This document shows, piece by piece, positions 11,372 through 21,741 of a stretch of DNA of 64,000 nucleotides. Position numbers and translations under genes: made by a program. The number at the start of each line of letters is the position of its first letter. Position 1 is the first letter of the stretch. Below the pieces are notes generated by a model. The model saw only the letters and a program-made list of their open reading frames with translations. It ran no database searches and was not told the origin of the DNA. The DNA lies in contig NC_008577.1 of assembly GCF_000203935.1 (NCBI RefSeq), positions 3,348,001-3,412,000 of the forward strand. The letters are read 5' to 3'. The DNA is from Shewanella sp. ANA-3 (lineage in GTDB: Bacteria > Pseudomonadota > Gammaproteobacteria > Enterobacterales > Shewanellaceae).

Positions 11372-11400
11372 ACGCCGTGTAGTATACCCCTACACGGCGT
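11372..11400 (-). terminator. Rho-independent terminator after frr
   Basis: Perfect 11-bp inverted repeat, ACGCCGTGTAG (11372-11382) and CTACACGGCGT (11390-11400), with a 7-nt loop. On the minus strand it is followed by TTTGTCTATTTT. It lies 28 bp past the frr stop and 27 bp before the uppS start. It probably ends or attenuates frr transcription before the lipid genes. Confidence 0.8.
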
Positions 11401-11427
11401 AGCAACTCTAGCTTATAGCGCCTGAGA

Positions 11428-11985
11428 TTAGACTTCCATCAACTCAATTTCTTTGGCCGCTAAAATCTCATCGACCTTCTTAATGTGAGCATCGGTGAAC
11501 TTTTGCACTTCGTCTTCAAAGCGGCGAACATCGTCTTCAGTACATTCTTTGGCTTTTTCGAGCTTCTTCACTTCAGAAATCGCGTCACGGCGTACGTTAC
11601 GAATCGCCACACGGCCGCCTTCGGCTTCTGCACGAACCACTTTGATGAAGTCTTTACGACGTTCTTCAGTCAGTGCGGGTAATGGAATACGTAAGGTTGC
11701 GCCCGCTGACATTGGGTTTAAGCCAAGGTCAGAGCTCATAATTGCTTTCTCAACCGCTTGGATTGCACTACGGTCGAACACAGTCACAGACAGGGTGCGC
11801 GCATCTTCAATCCCCACGTTAGCCACTTGGTTCAGCGGGGTCATAGTGCCGTAGTAAGACACTTGGATAGAGTCCAGTAAGCTTGGGTGTGCACGACCAG
11901 TACGTACTTTCGCCATTTGGTTCTTAGTCGCTTCTACGCATTTACCCATGCGCTCTTGAGCATCTTTTTTAATATCTGCAATCAC
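11428..11985 (-). CDS. frr: Ribosome recycling factor
   Basis: RRF splits post-termination ribosomes together with EF-G. The 185-residue protein has the family length and sequence, including [15 protein letters not shown] near residue 27 and the C-terminal helix [15 protein letters not shown]. The start codon is GTG (complement of 11983-11985), preceded by AAGGA at a suitable distance. It follows pyrH closely, and a strong terminator lies just downstream. Confidence 0.97.
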   Translation of the reverse strand: MIADIKKDAQERMGKCVEATKNQMAKVRTGRAHPSLLDSIQVSYYGTMTPLNQVANVGIEDARTLSVTVFDRSAIQAVEKAIMSSDLGLNPMSAGATLRIPLPALTEERRKDFIKVVRAEAEGGRVAIRNVRRDAISEVKKLEKAKECTEDDVRRFEDEVQKFTDAHIKKVDEILAAKEIELMEV

Positions 11986-12014
11986 GTTAAATGTCCTTCT
12001 TGGTCATTAAAAAC

Positions 12015-12743
12015 TTATTTCGCTTTGATCAATGTGCCTTCTTCTTCACCCATGACCACGCGGCGCAGTGCACCTGGTTTGTTCATGTTGAATACTAGGA
12101 TTGGCATGTCATGATCACGCGCCATCGTAAAGGCTGCTAAGTCCATTACTTTTAATTCTTTGTCCAGTACTTCAGTGTACGATAATTCATCGTACTTCAC
12201 TGCTTCTGGATTTTTCATCGGGTCGTCAGAATAAACGCCGTCAACTTTAGTGCCTTTTAGCACGACTTCTGCTTCGATTTCAATGCCGCGTAAGCAAGCC
12301 GCAGAATCGGTAGTGCAGAATGGGTTACCAGTACCCGCAGCAAAAATCACTACACGGCCTGATTTTAATAAGCTGATAGCCTCAGCCCAATTGTAGTCGT
12401 CACACACCCCTTTTAACGGGATTGCCGACATCAGACGAGCATTAACATAGGCACGGTGCAGGGCATCACGCATGGCCAAGCCGTTCATAACCGTTGCCAG
12501 CATACCCATGTGATCGCCCACCACACGGTTCATGCCAGCTTTTGCTAGGCCTTCACCGCGAAATAGATTACCACCACCAATGACCACCCCCACCTGAATG
12601 CCTAACTCTACCAGCTCTTTCACTTCTTGAGCCATGCGATCTAACACTTTAGGGTCGATGCCGAAGCCTTCGTCGCCCATCAGTGCCTCGCCACTTAATT
12701 TTAGAAGAATGCGTCTAAATGCAGGTTTTGGATTGGTGCTCAT
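12015..12743 (-). CDS. pyrH: UMP kinase
   Basis: PyrH phosphorylates UMP to UDP; the bacterial enzyme is a hexamer of the amino-acid-kinase fold. The 242-residue protein begins with [13 protein letters not shown] near residue 10 and contains [13 protein letters not shown] near 52. [20 protein letters not shown] near 135 holds UMP-binding residues. It is placed between tsf and frr as in E. coli, downstream of a hairpin that follows tsf. Confidence 0.97.
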   Translation of the reverse strand: MSTNPKPAFRRILLKLSGEALMGDEGFGIDPKVLDRMAQEVKELVELGIQVGVVIGGGNLFRGEGLAKAGMNRVVGDHMGMLATVMNGLAMRDALHRAYVNARLMSAIPLKGVCDDYNWAEAISLLKSGRVVIFAAGTGNPFCTTDSAACLRGIEIEAEVVLKGTKVDGVYSDDPMKNPEAVKYDELSYTEVLDKELKVMDLAAFTMARDHDMPILVFNMNKPGALRRVVMGEEEGTLIKAK

Positions 12744-12766
12744 AATTTTTATATCCTGGTCATAAC

Positions 12767-12792
12767 AAGACCGCAGCCATTGCTGCGGTCTT
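12767..12792 (-). terminator. Hairpin between tsf and pyrH
   Basis: Perfect 11-bp inverted repeat AAGACCGCAGC / GCTGCGGTCTT with a 4-nt loop, 22 bp past the tsf stop. The T-tract on the minus strand is weak (TTGTTATG), so it is more likely a partial terminator or an mRNA-stabilising hairpin than a full stop. Confidence 0.6.
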
Positions 12793-12813
12793 GGGGGTAT
12801 TTAGCGTTGGCGA

Positions 12814-13665
12814 TTAAGCCTTTTTAGAAGCGGCGATTTGAGCAGCAACTTCAGCTGCGAAATCTTCTTCTTTCTTCTCAATACCTTCACCCACTTCTAA
12901 ACGAATGAAGTTAGTGACTTTAGCGCCTTTCTCTTTCAAGAATTCGCCAACAGTTTTCTTTGGTTCCATGATGTAAGCTTGACCAGTCAGAGAGATCTCA
13001 CCGGTGAACTTCTTCATACGACCAACAACCATTTTCTCTGCGATTTCAGCAGGCTTGCCTTCATTCATAGAGATTTCGATTTGCAGAGCTTGTTCACGAG
13101 CGACTACGTCAGCTGGAACGTCTTCTGGGTTAACGTATTCTGGCTTAGAAGCAGCAACGTGCATTGCTAGGTGCTTCAGAGTTTCCTCATCCGCTTCACC
13201 AGTTACTACAACACCAATACGCTCACCGTGACGGTAAGAAGCTAATTGAGTGCCGTCGATGTACTCAACGCGACGAACGTTGATGTTTTCACCGATTTTA
13301 GCAACCAGAGCAACACGGGCTTCTTCGAATTGGGCTTTTAAGTCTTCTAAAGACACTTTAGACGCTGCAGCAACGTCTAAAACAGCGTTAGCAAAACCTA
13401 AGAAGTTCGCATCTTTAGCAACGAAGTCAGTTTGGCAGTTTACTTCTAACAGTACTGCGAAACCTTCACCGTTTTTGATCAGGATAGTACCGTCAGCAGC
13501 GATGTTACCTGCTTTCTTAGCAGCTTTAGCAGCACCAGACTTACGCATGTTGTCAATTGCTAACTCCATGTCGCCGTTGGTTTCTTCTAACGCTTTTTTA
13601 CAATCCATCATGCCTGCGCCAGTACGCTCGCGCAGTTCTTTAACTTGGGCAGCAGAAATTGCCAT
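12814..13665 (-). CDS. tsf: Elongation factor Ts
   Basis: EF-Ts is the nucleotide-exchange factor of EF-Tu. The start at 13665 is chosen because it gives the canonical N-terminus [20 protein letters not shown] and has AGAGAGGA upstream; the frame stays open another 24 codons but that stretch spans a terminator hairpin. The product is 283 residues with the UBA-like N-terminal domain (about 1-55), the TDFVAKD motif near residue 80 that contacts EF-Tu, and two core subdomains. It is co-encoded with rpsB upstream. Confidence 0.97.
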   Translation of the reverse strand: MAISAAQVKELRERTGAGMMDCKKALEETNGDMELAIDNMRKSGAAKAAKKAGNIAADGTILIKNGEGFAVLLEVNCQTDFVAKDANFLGFANAVLDVAAASKVSLEDLKAQFEEARVALVAKIGENINVRRVEYIDGTQLASYRHGERIGVVVTGEADEETLKHLAMHVAASKPEYVNPEDVPADVVAREQALQIEISMNEGKPAEIAEKMVVGRMKKFTGEISLTGQAYIMEPKKTVGEFLKEKGAKVTNFIRLEVGEGIEKKEEDFAAEVAAQIAASKKA

Positions 13666-13707
13666 TGTTAAATCCTCTCTAAAAATTCGACTAATTTGCA
13701 GATATAA

Positions 13708-13731
13708 AACAGGGGCCGAATGGCCCCTGTT
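13708..13731 (-). terminator. Terminator/attenuator between rpsB and tsf
   Basis: Inverted repeat AACAGGGGCC / GGCCCCTGTT with a GAAT loop, followed on the minus strand by TTTTATAT. It lies in the rpsB-tsf intergenic region, where partial termination is known in E. coli and keeps tsf below rpsB. That role here is inferred from position and structure. Confidence 0.75.
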
Positions 13732-13784
13732 AACCAATCAAAATCTTGGTTAATAAGGGTGATGAGACTCATCCCGCCTTATTA

Positions 13785-14513
13785 TTATTCGGCTTCTACG
13801 AAACCGTCTTGCTCAGCTTGAACAGCTAAATCTTGACCACGGCCAGCGTTAGCAGCTGCAGCAACAGAAGTAGTGTACAGGCGAATAGCGCGCATTGCGT
13901 CGTCGTTACCAGGAACGATGTAGTTAACACCGTCTGGAGCAGAGTTAGTATCAACAACTGCAACAACAGGGATACCCAGGTTGTTAGCTTCTTTAATAGC
14001 GATATGCTCGTGGTCAGCGCCGATAACGAATAATACGTCTGGCAGGCCGCCCATGTTCTTAATACCGCCTAAAGATTTTTCCAGCTTTTCAAGCTCACGA
14101 GTACGCATCAGCGCTTCTTTCTTGGTCAGCTTGTCGAAAGTACCGTCTACTGATTGGCTTTCCAGTTCTTTCAGACGTTTGATTGACTGACGAACGGTTT
14201 TCCAGTTAGTCAGCATACCGCCTAACCAGCGGTGATCAACGTAGTACTGATCGCAAGAAATAGCAGCTTCTTTGATCGCTTCGCCAGCAGCACGTTTAGT
14301 ACCAACGAATAATACTTTACCTTTCTTTGAAGCAACGTTGCTGATGAAAGCCAGTGCTTCATTGAACATTGGCACAGTATGCTCTAGGTTGATGATGTGA
14401 ACGCCGTTGCGAGCACCGAAAATGAATGGCTTCATTTTTGGGTTCCAGTAACGGGTTTGGTGACCGAAGTGGACACCGGCCTGGAGCATATCGCGCATTG
14501 AAACTGTAGTCAT
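13785..14513 (-). CDS. rpsB: 30S ribosomal protein S2
   Basis: S2 binds the 30S subunit near S1. The start at 14513 gives the canonical [19 protein letters not shown]; an in-frame extension of 33 codons upstream lies in the leader region and is rejected. The protein is 242 residues, with the conserved [19 protein letters not shown] near residue 15 and [20 protein letters not shown] near 160. The upstream leader carries sequence resembling the S2 autoregulatory element. Confidence 0.97.
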   Translation of the reverse strand: MTTVSMRDMLQAGVHFGHQTRYWNPKMKPFIFGARNGVHIINLEHTVPMFNEALAFISNVASKKGKVLFVGTKRAAGEAIKEAAISCDQYYVDHRWLGGMLTNWKTVRQSIKRLKELESQSVDGTFDKLTKKEALMRTRELEKLEKSLGGIKNMGGLPDVLFVIGADHEHIAIKEANNLGIPVVAVVDTNSAPDGVNYIVPGNDDAMRAIRLYTTSVAAAANAGRGQDLAVQAEQDGFVEAE

Positions 14514-14622
14514 TTCTATTACCTTAAAATTTAGGGGGTTAGACCTCCACGTATCCCATGTCTTCGACCCCGCAGTTAACAGCTGAGGGCACCCCGAAGA
14601 ATGTGTCGACACGTGTGTGATT
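14514..14622 (-). promoter_or_regulatory. Candidate rpsB leader (S2 autoregulatory RNA)
   Basis: The minus-strand leader contains GGGATACGTGGAGG (complement of 14544-14557) followed by ACCCCC, resembling the conserved core I remember from gammaproteobacterial rpsB leaders. Upstream is a stem-loop closed by TCTTCG/CGAAGA (14561-14566 with 14595-14600). In E. coli, S2 binds its own leader to repress rpsB-tsf. The assignment rests on remembered consensus and would need a covariance-model search. Confidence 0.5.
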
Positions 14623-14821
14623 TAGTATTTAGATAAATTGCCATGTATAATGGCCGCCATCTTTAGTCTTGCCTTGGATTAAGATAAGCAAAAGCTAACC
14701 TTAAACAACCTGCAAGACTTAAACATAACGGCGCGCTTTATACCATAAATAGCCCTAAAGCACAAATTTTTGCATCGGGTGGATGGCGCCAATAGACATC
14801 GAAGACACAAGAGAAAACGCA

Positions 14822-15619
14822 ATGAGTATAGTCATTAAGACAGCAGAAGAAATCGAGAAAATGCGCGCAGCAGGTAAGCTGGCCGCACAAGTATTAGAAA
14901 TGATCGCCCCCTATGTTAAGGCCGGCGTGAGCACTAATGAACTCAACGATATCTGCGCCAAATATACCGAAGAGCAAGGCGCGATTTCTGCCCCGCTCAA
15001 CTACCATGGTTTTCCTAAGTCGATTTGTACTTCGCTAAACAACGTGATTTGCCATGGTATTCCGAGCGACCGCGTTCTCGAGGATGGCGATATTCTCAAT
15101 ATCGATATCACAGTCATCAAAGACGGTTACCACGGTGATACCTCTAAAATGTTCTTAATCGGTGAAGTCAGCCCTAAGGACAAGCGCCTGTGCCGTATCG
15201 CGCAGGAGAGTTTATACCTCGCCATTCGTAAGGTTCGCCCGGGGTTAAAACTGGGTGAAATCGGCAATACTATCGAAAAATTCATCAAAGCCAGCAAAAC
15301 AGGCCTTGAGAAATATTCCATCGTGCAAGATTATTGTGGTCACGGTATTGGTGCCGGTTTCCATGAAGAGCCGCAAGTCATGCACTACCGTAATGGCGAT
15401 AACACCATTTTACGCCCTGGCATGTGTTTTACCATTGAGCCGATGATCAACGCCGGTCGCCACACCACAGTGTTAGACCGTGACGATAAGTGGACTGTCA
15501 CCACCTCCGATGGTAAAAACTCAGCCCAATGGGAACACACATTATTAGTGACCGAAACCGGTGTAGAAGTCCTGACTCTGCGTGATGAGGAAGACTTCCC
15601 GCGTATCATTAATCACTAA
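14822..15619 (+). CDS. map: Methionine aminopeptidase type I
   Basis: Map removes the N-terminal Met from nascent proteins. The ATG at 14822 gives the usual MSIVIKTAEEIEKMRAAGK; an in-frame extension of 13 codons upstream is unlikely. The product is 265 residues. Visible metal-site segments are NIDITVIKDGYHGDTSKMF (two Asp), GHGIGAGFHEEP (His) and CFTIEPMINAG (Glu). It is transcribed divergently from rpsB, as in E. coli, and leads into glnD. Confidence 0.97.
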   Translation: MSIVIKTAEEIEKMRAAGKLAAQVLEMIAPYVKAGVSTNELNDICAKYTEEQGAISAPLNYHGFPKSICTSLNNVICHGIPSDRVLEDGDILNIDITVIKDGYHGDTSKMFLIGEVSPKDKRLCRIAQESLYLAIRKVRPGLKLGEIGNTIEKFIKASKTGLEKYSIVQDYCGHGIGAGFHEEPQVMHYRNGDNTILRPGMCFTIEPMINAGRHTTVLDRDDKWTVTTSDGKNSAQWEHTLLVTETGVEVLTLRDEEDFPRIINH

Positions 15620-15687
15620 GCGACATACTTAGTACGTTAGGATTCAGAGGATTACTGAACACCTAACTCATCCAAACAAGGGACTCG

Positions 15688-18273
15688 ATGAATACAGCTC
15701 TGCTAGCTAAACAATCATTAATCGAACAGAATCAAACGCTTTTAGCAAGATTCAAGGCCAAAACCCCGATTGAAGAGCTAGTGACGCAGCGCTGTCAGTT
15801 CGTCGATTCCCTCGTCAAACAGGCCTGGCAACAGCACGGTCTGGACCAATATCCTATCGCCCTGATCGCCGTTGGCGGCTATGGTCGCGGCGAGTTACAT
15901 CCACACTCGGATGTCGATTTATTATTCCTGTTCGAAGGTGAGTTATCAAAGGCGGCTGAAACCGCGCTAAGCGAATTTATCGCCTTTTTATGGGACGCCA
16001 GCCTTGAGATTGGCCACAGTGTTCGCACCCTCAGCGATACCTTAAATCTGGGTCGAGAAGACATTACCATCGCCACTAACCTACTCGAAGCACGGTTGCT
16101 CTCAGGCCCAGAAACCCTGTTCGACCAGCTTTATGACGCCATCCGTCAGAGCGACTTTTGGACGTCCAGCCAGTTCTTTATCGCCAAACGTGATGAACAA
16201 ACGGCCCGCCATGCTAAGGCGAGCGCCTTCGATCTAGAGCCCAACATCAAAAGTTGCCCAGGCGGCCTGCGGGACATTCAAACCATCGCCTGGGTGGCGA
16301 TGCGCCACTTTGGCGCCTCACGGTTAGAAGAATTGGTTCAATACGAATTTTTAGAACCTGCCGAGTTAGAAGAGCTGCTCGAATGTCAGCATTTTCTGTG
16401 GAAGCTGCGCTTTGCCCTGCATATGGCGGTCGGGCGCGATGAAAATCGCCTGCTGTTCGATGTCCAGCGCCAAGTGGCTGAGCTCATGGGTTATGAGGAC
16501 GCCACCCAACTTGCCGTTGAGCAGATGATGAAACGCTACTATCGCACGGTGCGCCGAGTGATGGAGCTGAACGAAATGCTGTTGCAGCTGTTTAAGCGGG
16601 CGACACTGGGCCAAACCAAGGCCTTAGAAATTCAAGCGATTGACAATAACTACCAACGCCGCGGTGCCTTTATCGAGGCCCTAAGGGACGATTTATTCGA
16701 TAGCGGCGAAGAAATTGTACGCCTCTTTGTCCATGTCGCTAAAAACTCCAATATCAAAGGCATTTATGCGCCGACACTGAGATCGCTAAGACGCGCACGC
16801 CGGGCACAGCAGCAACCCTTGCAGGAAAATCCGCAGTGCCGCCAAGCTTTTATGGAAATCTTAAAACATCCTCGTGGCATCGCGGCCTTATCGCTGATGC
16901 ATAAACACGGGGTGCTGTCGGCCTATTTGCCCGCTTGGCGCAATATCGAAGGCCAAATGCAGTTTGACCTGTTCCATGCCTATACGGTGGATGAACACAC
17001 CCACAGATTGCTGCTCAATATCGAGCGTTTCTCTCAGCCAGAGCAGAAAGAAGAGTTTCCTTTAGGCTCTGTGCTTATCAATCAGTTACCGAAAAAAGGT
17101 TTGTTGGTACTCGGCGCAATTTTCCATGATATCGCTAAGGGCCGCGGCGGCGACCACAGCAAGCTTGGCTCAAGCGATGCCCTCGCCTTCTGTAAGCTCC
17201 ATGGCTTGAACGACCACGATGGCCGCTTAGTCGCTTGGTTGGTCGAAAATCACTTAGTGATGTCGGTAACTGCCCAGCGCCGCGATATTTCCGATCCCGA
17301 TGTGGTGGCCGACTTTGCCAGCAAGGTGCGCGATGCGGTGCATTTAAGTTATTTATACTGCTTAACCGTCGCCGATATCTGCGCCACCAACGAGAAGACC
17401 TGGAACAACTGGAAAGGCTCACTGCTGCGCGACTTATATTTTTCCACCCAAAGGGTACTGGCGCGGGGGAAAGAAAAACCCGTCGATATCCGCGCACGAG
17501 TGCGGGAATATCAAGCCAAGGCCAAGAAAGAGTTACTGCGCCGTGGCGTAAAAGAAAAAGAGTTAGATACTCTCTGGCAACGCTTTAAGGCCGACTACTT
17601 TTTACGCCACCAGCCGAATCAGGTTGCTTGGCATGCCGAAGCCATCCTTAAGCATAAACAGTTGGACGAGCCGCTAGTGCTGGTGTCTAAACACACGACG
17701 CGCGGCGGCACCGAACTCTTTGTCTACTGTCAGGACAGGCCTAAGCTGTTTGCCACCGTGATGGCGGTGCTCGATAATAAAAACATCAACGTCCACGACG
17801 CTAACATTATGACATCGAAGGATAATTACGCCCTCGACACCTTCGTTATCCTCGAGCAAGACGGCGCGCCCGTGAGCCAGCTCTCACGCATTCAGAGTAT
17901 CCGTAAAGCCCTTGAAAAGGCGCTTGCGAGCGATAATCCTAAACTGCCGCGTTTTAGAAAACTGTCACGTAAGATGAAACCTTTTAATGTTCCCACTCAG
18001 GTGAGTTTCCTTGAGAGTAACCGTCATGGTACAAGTATGATGGAACTCATCGCCTTGGATACGCCGGGATTATTAGCTAAAGTGGGCGATATTTTTTATC
18101 GCTGCAACACCACCTTGCTAGCCGCCAAGATCACCACCATTGGTGAGCGAGCAGAAGACTTTTTTATTTTGCAAACCAATGATGGCTTGCAACTCAATGA
18201 AACCCAAGAGAATACGCTCAAGGAAGCCTTGATTAGCGCGCTGAGCGCCATCAACACAGAGTCAACCAATTAA
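15688..18273 (+). CDS. glnD: Bifunctional PII uridylyltransferase/removing enzyme
   Basis: GlnD senses glutamine and uridylylates or deuridylylates PII proteins, controlling nitrogen assimilation. The 861-residue protein has the nucleotidyltransferase motif [20 protein letters not shown] (about residues 66-85), then an HD hydrolase domain with [15 protein letters not shown] near 436 and [14 protein letters not shown] near 475. Two C-terminal ACT domains follow (about 680-760 and 785-860). All catalytic motifs look intact. It lies 18 bp before dapD. Confidence 0.97.
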   Translation: MNTALLAKQSLIEQNQTLLARFKAKTPIEELVTQRCQFVDSLVKQAWQQHGLDQYPIALIAVGGYGRGELHPHSDVDLLFLFEGELSKAAETALSEFIAFLWDASLEIGHSVRTLSDTLNLGREDITIATNLLEARLLSGPETLFDQLYDAIRQSDFWTSSQFFIAKRDEQTARHAKASAFDLEPNIKSCPGGLRDIQTIAWVAMRHFGASRLEELVQYEFLEPAELEELLECQHFLWKLRFALHMAVGRDENRLLFDVQRQVAELMGYEDATQLAVEQMMKRYYRTVRRVMELNEMLLQLFKRATLGQTKALEIQAIDNNYQRRGAFIEALRDDLFDSGEEIVRLFVHVAKNSNIKGIYAPTLRSLRRARRAQQQPLQENPQCRQAFMEILKHPRGIAALSLMHKHGVLSAYLPAWRNIEGQMQFDLFHAYTVDEHTHRLLLNIERFSQPEQKEEFPLGSVLINQLPKKGLLVLGAIFHDIAKGRGGDHSKLGSSDALAFCKLHGLNDHDGRLVAWLVENHLVMSVTAQRRDISDPDVVADFASKVRDAVHLSYLYCLTVADICATNEKTWNNWKGSLLRDLYFSTQRVLARGKEKPVDIRARVREYQAKAKKELLRRGVKEKELDTLWQRFKADYFLRHQPNQVAWHAEAILKHKQLDEPLVLVSKHTTRGGTELFVYCQDRPKLFATVMAVLDNKNINVHDANIMTSKDNYALDTFVILEQDGAPVSQLSRIQSIRKALEKALASDNPKLPRFRKLSRKMKPFNVPTQVSFLESNRHGTSMMELIALDTPGLLAKVGDIFYRCNTTLLAAKITTIGERAEDFFILQTNDGLQLNETQENTLKEALISALSAINTESTN

Positions 18274-18291
18274 CCAAAACGGGAGAAGTAA

Positions 18292-19116
18292 ATGGAGGCT
18301 TTACGCCAACGTATTGAGGCCGCATTTGAAGCGCGTGCCGACATCACACCAAGCACTGTTGACGCAAGCGTGCGTAACGATGTGCAAAATGTCATCAATA
18401 TGCTCGATAAAGGTGAACTACGCGTCGCCGAGAAAATCGATGGCCAATGGCATGTACATCAATGGTTGAAGAAGGCGGTATTACTGTCATTCCGTATTTT
18501 CGATAACGCCGTTATCGATGGTGCCGAAACCAAATATTTCGATAAAGTACCGTTAAAGTTCGCCGAATATGACGAAGCCCGCTTTAAAGCCGAAGCCATC
18601 CGTGTGGTGCCATCGGCAACCGTACGTAAAGGTTCATTCATCGGTAAAAACACCGTATTAATGCCATCTTATGTAAACCTTGGTGCTTACGTTGACGAAG
18701 GCACTATGGTTGACACTTGGGCAACCGTTGGCTCATGTGCGCAAATCGGTAAGAACGTGCACTTATCTGGCGGTGTGGGTATCGGTGGCGTACTCGAACC
18801 GCTGCAAGCGGGCCCTACCATTATCGAAGACAACTGCTTTATCGGCGCACGCTCAGAAATCGTTGAAGGCGTCGTGGTTGAAGAAGGCTCGGTGATTTCC
18901 ATGGGCGTTTATATCGGCCAAAGTACCCGTATCTATGACCGTGAAACTGGCGAAATTCACTACGGTCGTGTACCAGCTGGCTCAGTCGTAGTATCGGGTA
19001 ACCTGCCATCGGCTTGCGGTAAATACAGCCTATACGCTGCGATTATCGTCAAGAAAGTAGATGCGAAAACCCGTGGTAAAGTGGGTATCAACGAACTGTT
19101 ACGTATCGTCGATTAA
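18292..19116 (+). CDS. dapD: Tetrahydrodipicolinate N-succinyltransferase
   Basis: DapD succinylates tetrahydrodipicolinate in the lysine/diaminopimelate pathway. The 274-residue length is standard. The middle has hexapeptide repeats of a left-handed beta-helix (about 105-215), including [22 protein letters not shown] near 125 and [13 protein letters not shown] near 158. A Shine-Dalgarno GGGAG lies just before the ATG, in the 18-bp gap after glnD, so the two are probably co-transcribed. Confidence 0.97.
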
Positions 19117-19143
19117 GCGAAATTCGCGCTACACGCAATCCTA

Positions 19144-19173
19144 AAATGCCAGGCAAATGCTTGGCATTTTTTA
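19144..19173 (+). terminator. dapD terminator
   Basis: Stem AAATGCCA (19144-19151) with TGGCATTT (19162-19169), followed by a T-run. It lies 27 bp after the dapD stop. The 3' arm and T-run are repeated downstream as a tandem array. Confidence 0.75.
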
Positions 19174-19229
19174 TGGAAAATGCTTGGCATTTTTTATGGA
19201 AAATGCTTGGCATTTTTTATGGAAAATGC
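19157..19229. repeat. Tandem 23-bp repeat of terminator 3' half (3.2 copies)
   Basis: Unit ATGCTTGGCATTTTTTATGGAAA (23 bp) occurs at 19157-19179, 19180-19202 and 19203-19225 with no mismatch, then ATGC of a fourth copy. The first copy is the right half of the dapD terminator, so the array multiplies the TGGCATTTTTT arm and T-tract. Because 23 is not a multiple of 3, it creates spurious Met-Leu-Gly/Phe-Tyr-Gly reading frames that are not genes. Confidence 0.95.
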
Positions 19230-19384
19230 ACGCCCTATGGGGCTCAAAGACACATCAAGTTACACAGAGAAACACTCTGTTCCCAACCCCACATTTAGAT
19301 ACACTTCTGTGGCCAAATCCCTCTGCAAGGCCCGCAAAAACAGACTTTACTCAAAGTGTCTACTCACCCGACAAGGAGCTAAAG

Positions 19385-19738
19385 ATGAAATCAACATTAG
19401 TAAAATTGGGCGGAGCCGCCTTGCTCTGCACCTTAGGAATGGGCTCAAACGCTTTGGCCGCCATGGACCCTCAGTTAGAAAATACCCTAGTGGCGGTTTG
19501 TAAGGCTGGAGCCAGTAACAACCTGATCTCGTTTGGCAACACAATGAAGGAATATCGCATCAACCAAGGCCGAATATTCCCCCGCTTAGTCTGTAACGGC
19601 GAAAGCTTCCATCAGTTCGCCCTTAGCCAAGGCGCCGACAAAACCGCCAAACGCATAGGCCGTTATGTACAAGGTACCGTGACGATTAAAGATATTGCAC
19701 AAAATCCAGTGGATGAGGTTTATGCCGTTAATTTTTAA
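19385..19738 (+). CDS. DUF3718 exported protein
   Basis: A 117-residue protein starting at the ATG after ACAAGGAGCTAAAG (Shine-Dalgarno AAGGAG). The first ~25 residues form a Sec signal peptide (LCTLGMGSNALA). The mature part has two Cys (in AVCKAG and LVCNGE) and the pattern KEYRINQGRIFPRLVCNGES that I associate with DUF3718, a family of small exported proteins common in Shewanella. The function is unknown; the Cys pair could form a disulfide. Longer in-frame starts cross the tandem repeat and are rejected. Confidence 0.8.
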   Translation: MKSTLVKLGGAALLCTLGMGSNALAAMDPQLENTLVAVCKAGASNNLISFGNTMKEYRINQGRIFPRLVCNGESFHQFALSQGADKTAKRIGRYVQGTVTIKDIAQNPVDEVYAVNF

Positions 19739-19761
19739 CTCAATACGATTGCCAATATTAG

Positions 19762-19786
19762 GGCGTCTAACTGACGCCTTTTTATT
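19762..19786. terminator. Terminator between DUF3718 gene and HD-GYP gene
   Basis: Stem GGCGTC (19762-19767), loop TAACT, stem GACGCC (19773-19778), then TTTTTATT on the plus strand. It lies 24 bp after the DUF3718 stop. Its T-tract is on the plus side, so it mainly ends the plus-strand gene that converges on the minus-strand HD-GYP gene. Confidence 0.75.
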
Positions 19787-19812
19787 ACCATAAGTACTTA
19801 AGATTAAGCATG

Positions 19813-21741
19813 TTAAATTAAACGCTCAACCTCTTGGCGCTCCTTGTTGGCCATAGCAATGGTTCGCCAGCCAATAATCCCTATCGCATGCTGCGCTTTA
19901 TTCACCACGACCAAAAACTCAGTATCCATTTGATTCAGCAGCTGCAATGCATCTTCTGAAGTGGCGACATCGCTAATCAAAGGCACCGAGTGCTCCATAA
20001 TTTGATGGGCTTTTTTACGCAGGAATGCCCTGTCGTGATCCCGCTCCGCCGCCGTACCAATCAGAGGGCTAAGCCAATAATCGAGTAAACGCTGAGTGAT
20101 CACCCCGATGATCTTATGATGCTCATCGAGCACCACGGCCACTTTGGCATGGGCCGCGGTTAATAAGCGTTTTATATCGGCAAGTTCATGATCTAGGGTC
20201 ACAGACACCACAGGATCCAATACCGCTGAACCAATATGGTCACTAATACTCAGTTCACGATTGATTAAAATCTCGAGGCAAGTATCGACGATTTCAGAGT
20301 CGAATAAAGTGCCTCTTCCCGCCTTTAAGACCTCGGTCATTTTAGCGAGTCCCAAGGAGGGACGATAAGGACGGTGAGATAGGATTGAGTCGGCCACATC
20401 GGCAACGGCAATGATCTTAGCCTCATAAAGAATCGCTTTATCCTTCAAACCTAAGGGATAACCCGAGCCATCGAGTCGCTCATGATGCTGCAAAATCATC
20501 TGTTTAATCGGCCATGGGAACTCGACATCCTCAACAATCTCTGCCCCATGCAACGGATGGGTTTGGATTAATGCGTACTCTTCTTTGGATAGTTTTGAAG
20601 GCTTAGTCAAAATCTGTGATGGTATCGCCAGTTTACCAATATCATGCACCAGTGCGCCGATTTTTAGCCCCTCTAAACGCTGCGGCTCAAGTCCGAGTTT
20701 CTCACCAATCAGGTAGCTTAATTGTGCCACCGACTTTTGGTGCCCTGCTGTATAGGCATCCTTAAGTTCTAACGCCTCAGAAATCGCGCTGATAAGCTGA
20801 GTTAAGGATTGGGATAACTGCTCTTTTTGCGCCTTGATGATTTTGGACTGGCGAGACACCGCCCTTAAACTTCGTGGAAGTTCAATCGAGTGCCACAAAA
20901 TACTGGCAAAGGTCAGTAAGGAGCGAGCATCGTTACGGCTATAGGGCTCATCGCGCCCCACCACACACACCATCCCCACTAAGCGATTATGGAAAATCAT
21001 AGGCACAGCGAGATAGCGCTCGCCCAGCAGTAAGCGGTCAAACAGGAGATTATCGGAGCGATTGCTCTCTAACTTATTCTGAATAATGGGTTTGTAGTCT
21101 TTAACGCATTCTTGCCAGAGCTGACTTTCAAGCTCAGAGGCTTGGGTGTTTTCCTCCACAAACTCGGCTTGGTTAACCTTAGGCGTAGGATAGTCCGAAC
21201 GGGCTGCTAAGGTGAGGGACTTGGATTTATCATTATGCAGCAGGATAAAACCATACTGACTGTCCATCAACGCAATCGCCTTGGCGACCGCCACTTTAAA
21301 CACCTCTTCCTGCGGCGATTGGATCACATCGTCAATATGTTGTAACCAGGCATCACTCGCTTGGATAGCCCGGCGATAATCGGAATGCAGGCCCTTAATC
21401 GGCAATTCTTCATAGTTAATATCGGCAAGGATAAGTTGCCACCCCTGCTCAGGAATAACATATAGGGCAAAATGCACTCGCCTGCCCTGATTATCCCTCA
21501 GCACCAACCCGATGTAGTTATCGGTACGTTGAAGAATATCGCCGCAAAGTTTGGCATTAAATTCATCGAATAACTGGCAGATGGGTTGATTGATGATTTG
21601 CGCAGCCGAACGTTGGCACCTTTCGTAAAATGCCCGGCTCATGCACTGCACTCGAAACTGCCGGTCAAGCCGGGCCCAAGAAAGAGGTAAATCCTCAGGC
21701 AGGTCTTTAATTCCAATAATGAGACTACGGCTCATAGACAT
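19813..21741 (-). CDS. GAF/HD-GYP/CBS signalling protein (probable c-di-GMP phosphodiesterase)
   Basis: Start at 21741 is chosen because GGAAGGGG lies 5 bases before it; the product is 642 residues. An N-terminal PAS-like region (about 1-120) is followed by a GAF-like domain (about 130-300). The HD-GYP domain (about 325-490) has VHDIGKLAIPSQIL and HHERLDGSGYPLG, intact metal and GYP motifs, so cyclic-di-GMP hydrolysis is likely. A pair of CBS-like motifs (about 505-640) ends the protein, which is a less common output or ligand-binding addition. No membrane segment is obvious, so it is probably cytoplasmic. It stands alone between purU and the DUF3718 gene. Its signal is unknown. Confidence 0.85.
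   Translation of the reverse strand: MSMSRSLIIGIKDLPEDLPLSWARLDRQFRVQCMSRAFYERCQRSAAQIINQPICQLFDEFNAKLCGDILQRTDNYIGLVLRDNQGRRVHFALYVIPEQGWQLILADINYEELPIKGLHSDYRRAIQASDAWLQHIDDVIQSPQEEVFKVAVAKAIALMDSQYGFILLHNDKSKSLTLAARSDYPTPKVNQAEFVEENTQASELESQLWQECVKDYKPIIQNKLESNRSDNLLFDRLLLGERYLAVPMIFHNRLVGMVCVVGRDEPYSRNDARSLLTFASILWHSIELPRSLRAVSRQSKIIKAQKEQLSQSLTQLISAISEALELKDAYTAGHQKSVAQLSYLIGEKLGLEPQRLEGLKIGALVHDIGKLAIPSQILTKPSKLSKEEYALIQTHPLHGAEIVEDVEFPWPIKQMILQHHERLDGSGYPLGLKDKAILYEAKIIAVADVADSILSHRPYRPSLGLAKMTEVLKAGRGTLFDSEIVDTCLEILINRELSISDHIGSAVLDPVVSVTLDHELADIKRLLTAAHAKVAVVLDEHHKIIGVITQRLLDYWLSPLIGTAAERDHDRAFLRKKAHQIMEHSVPLISDVATSEDALQLLNQMDTEFLVVVNKAQHAIGIIGWRTIAMANKERQEVERLI

Noticed and set aside
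14514..14612. N-terminal extension of S2
   Set aside because: The extension is the rpsB leader RNA region and does not resemble S2; the canonical [10 protein letters not shown] start is at 14513.
14640..14655. TATAAT at about 14645-14651 as the map promoter
   Set aside because: The hexamer is clear but no acceptable -35 was seen at 16-18 bp, and the divergent rpsB promoter shares the same DNA, so I could not assign it.
19157..19384. Longer DUF3718 starts, and a second frame from 19180, beginning in the 23-bp repeat
   Set aside because: The starts are artefacts of a 23-bp tandem repeat. The true start is after AAGGAG at 19385 and gives a proper signal peptide.
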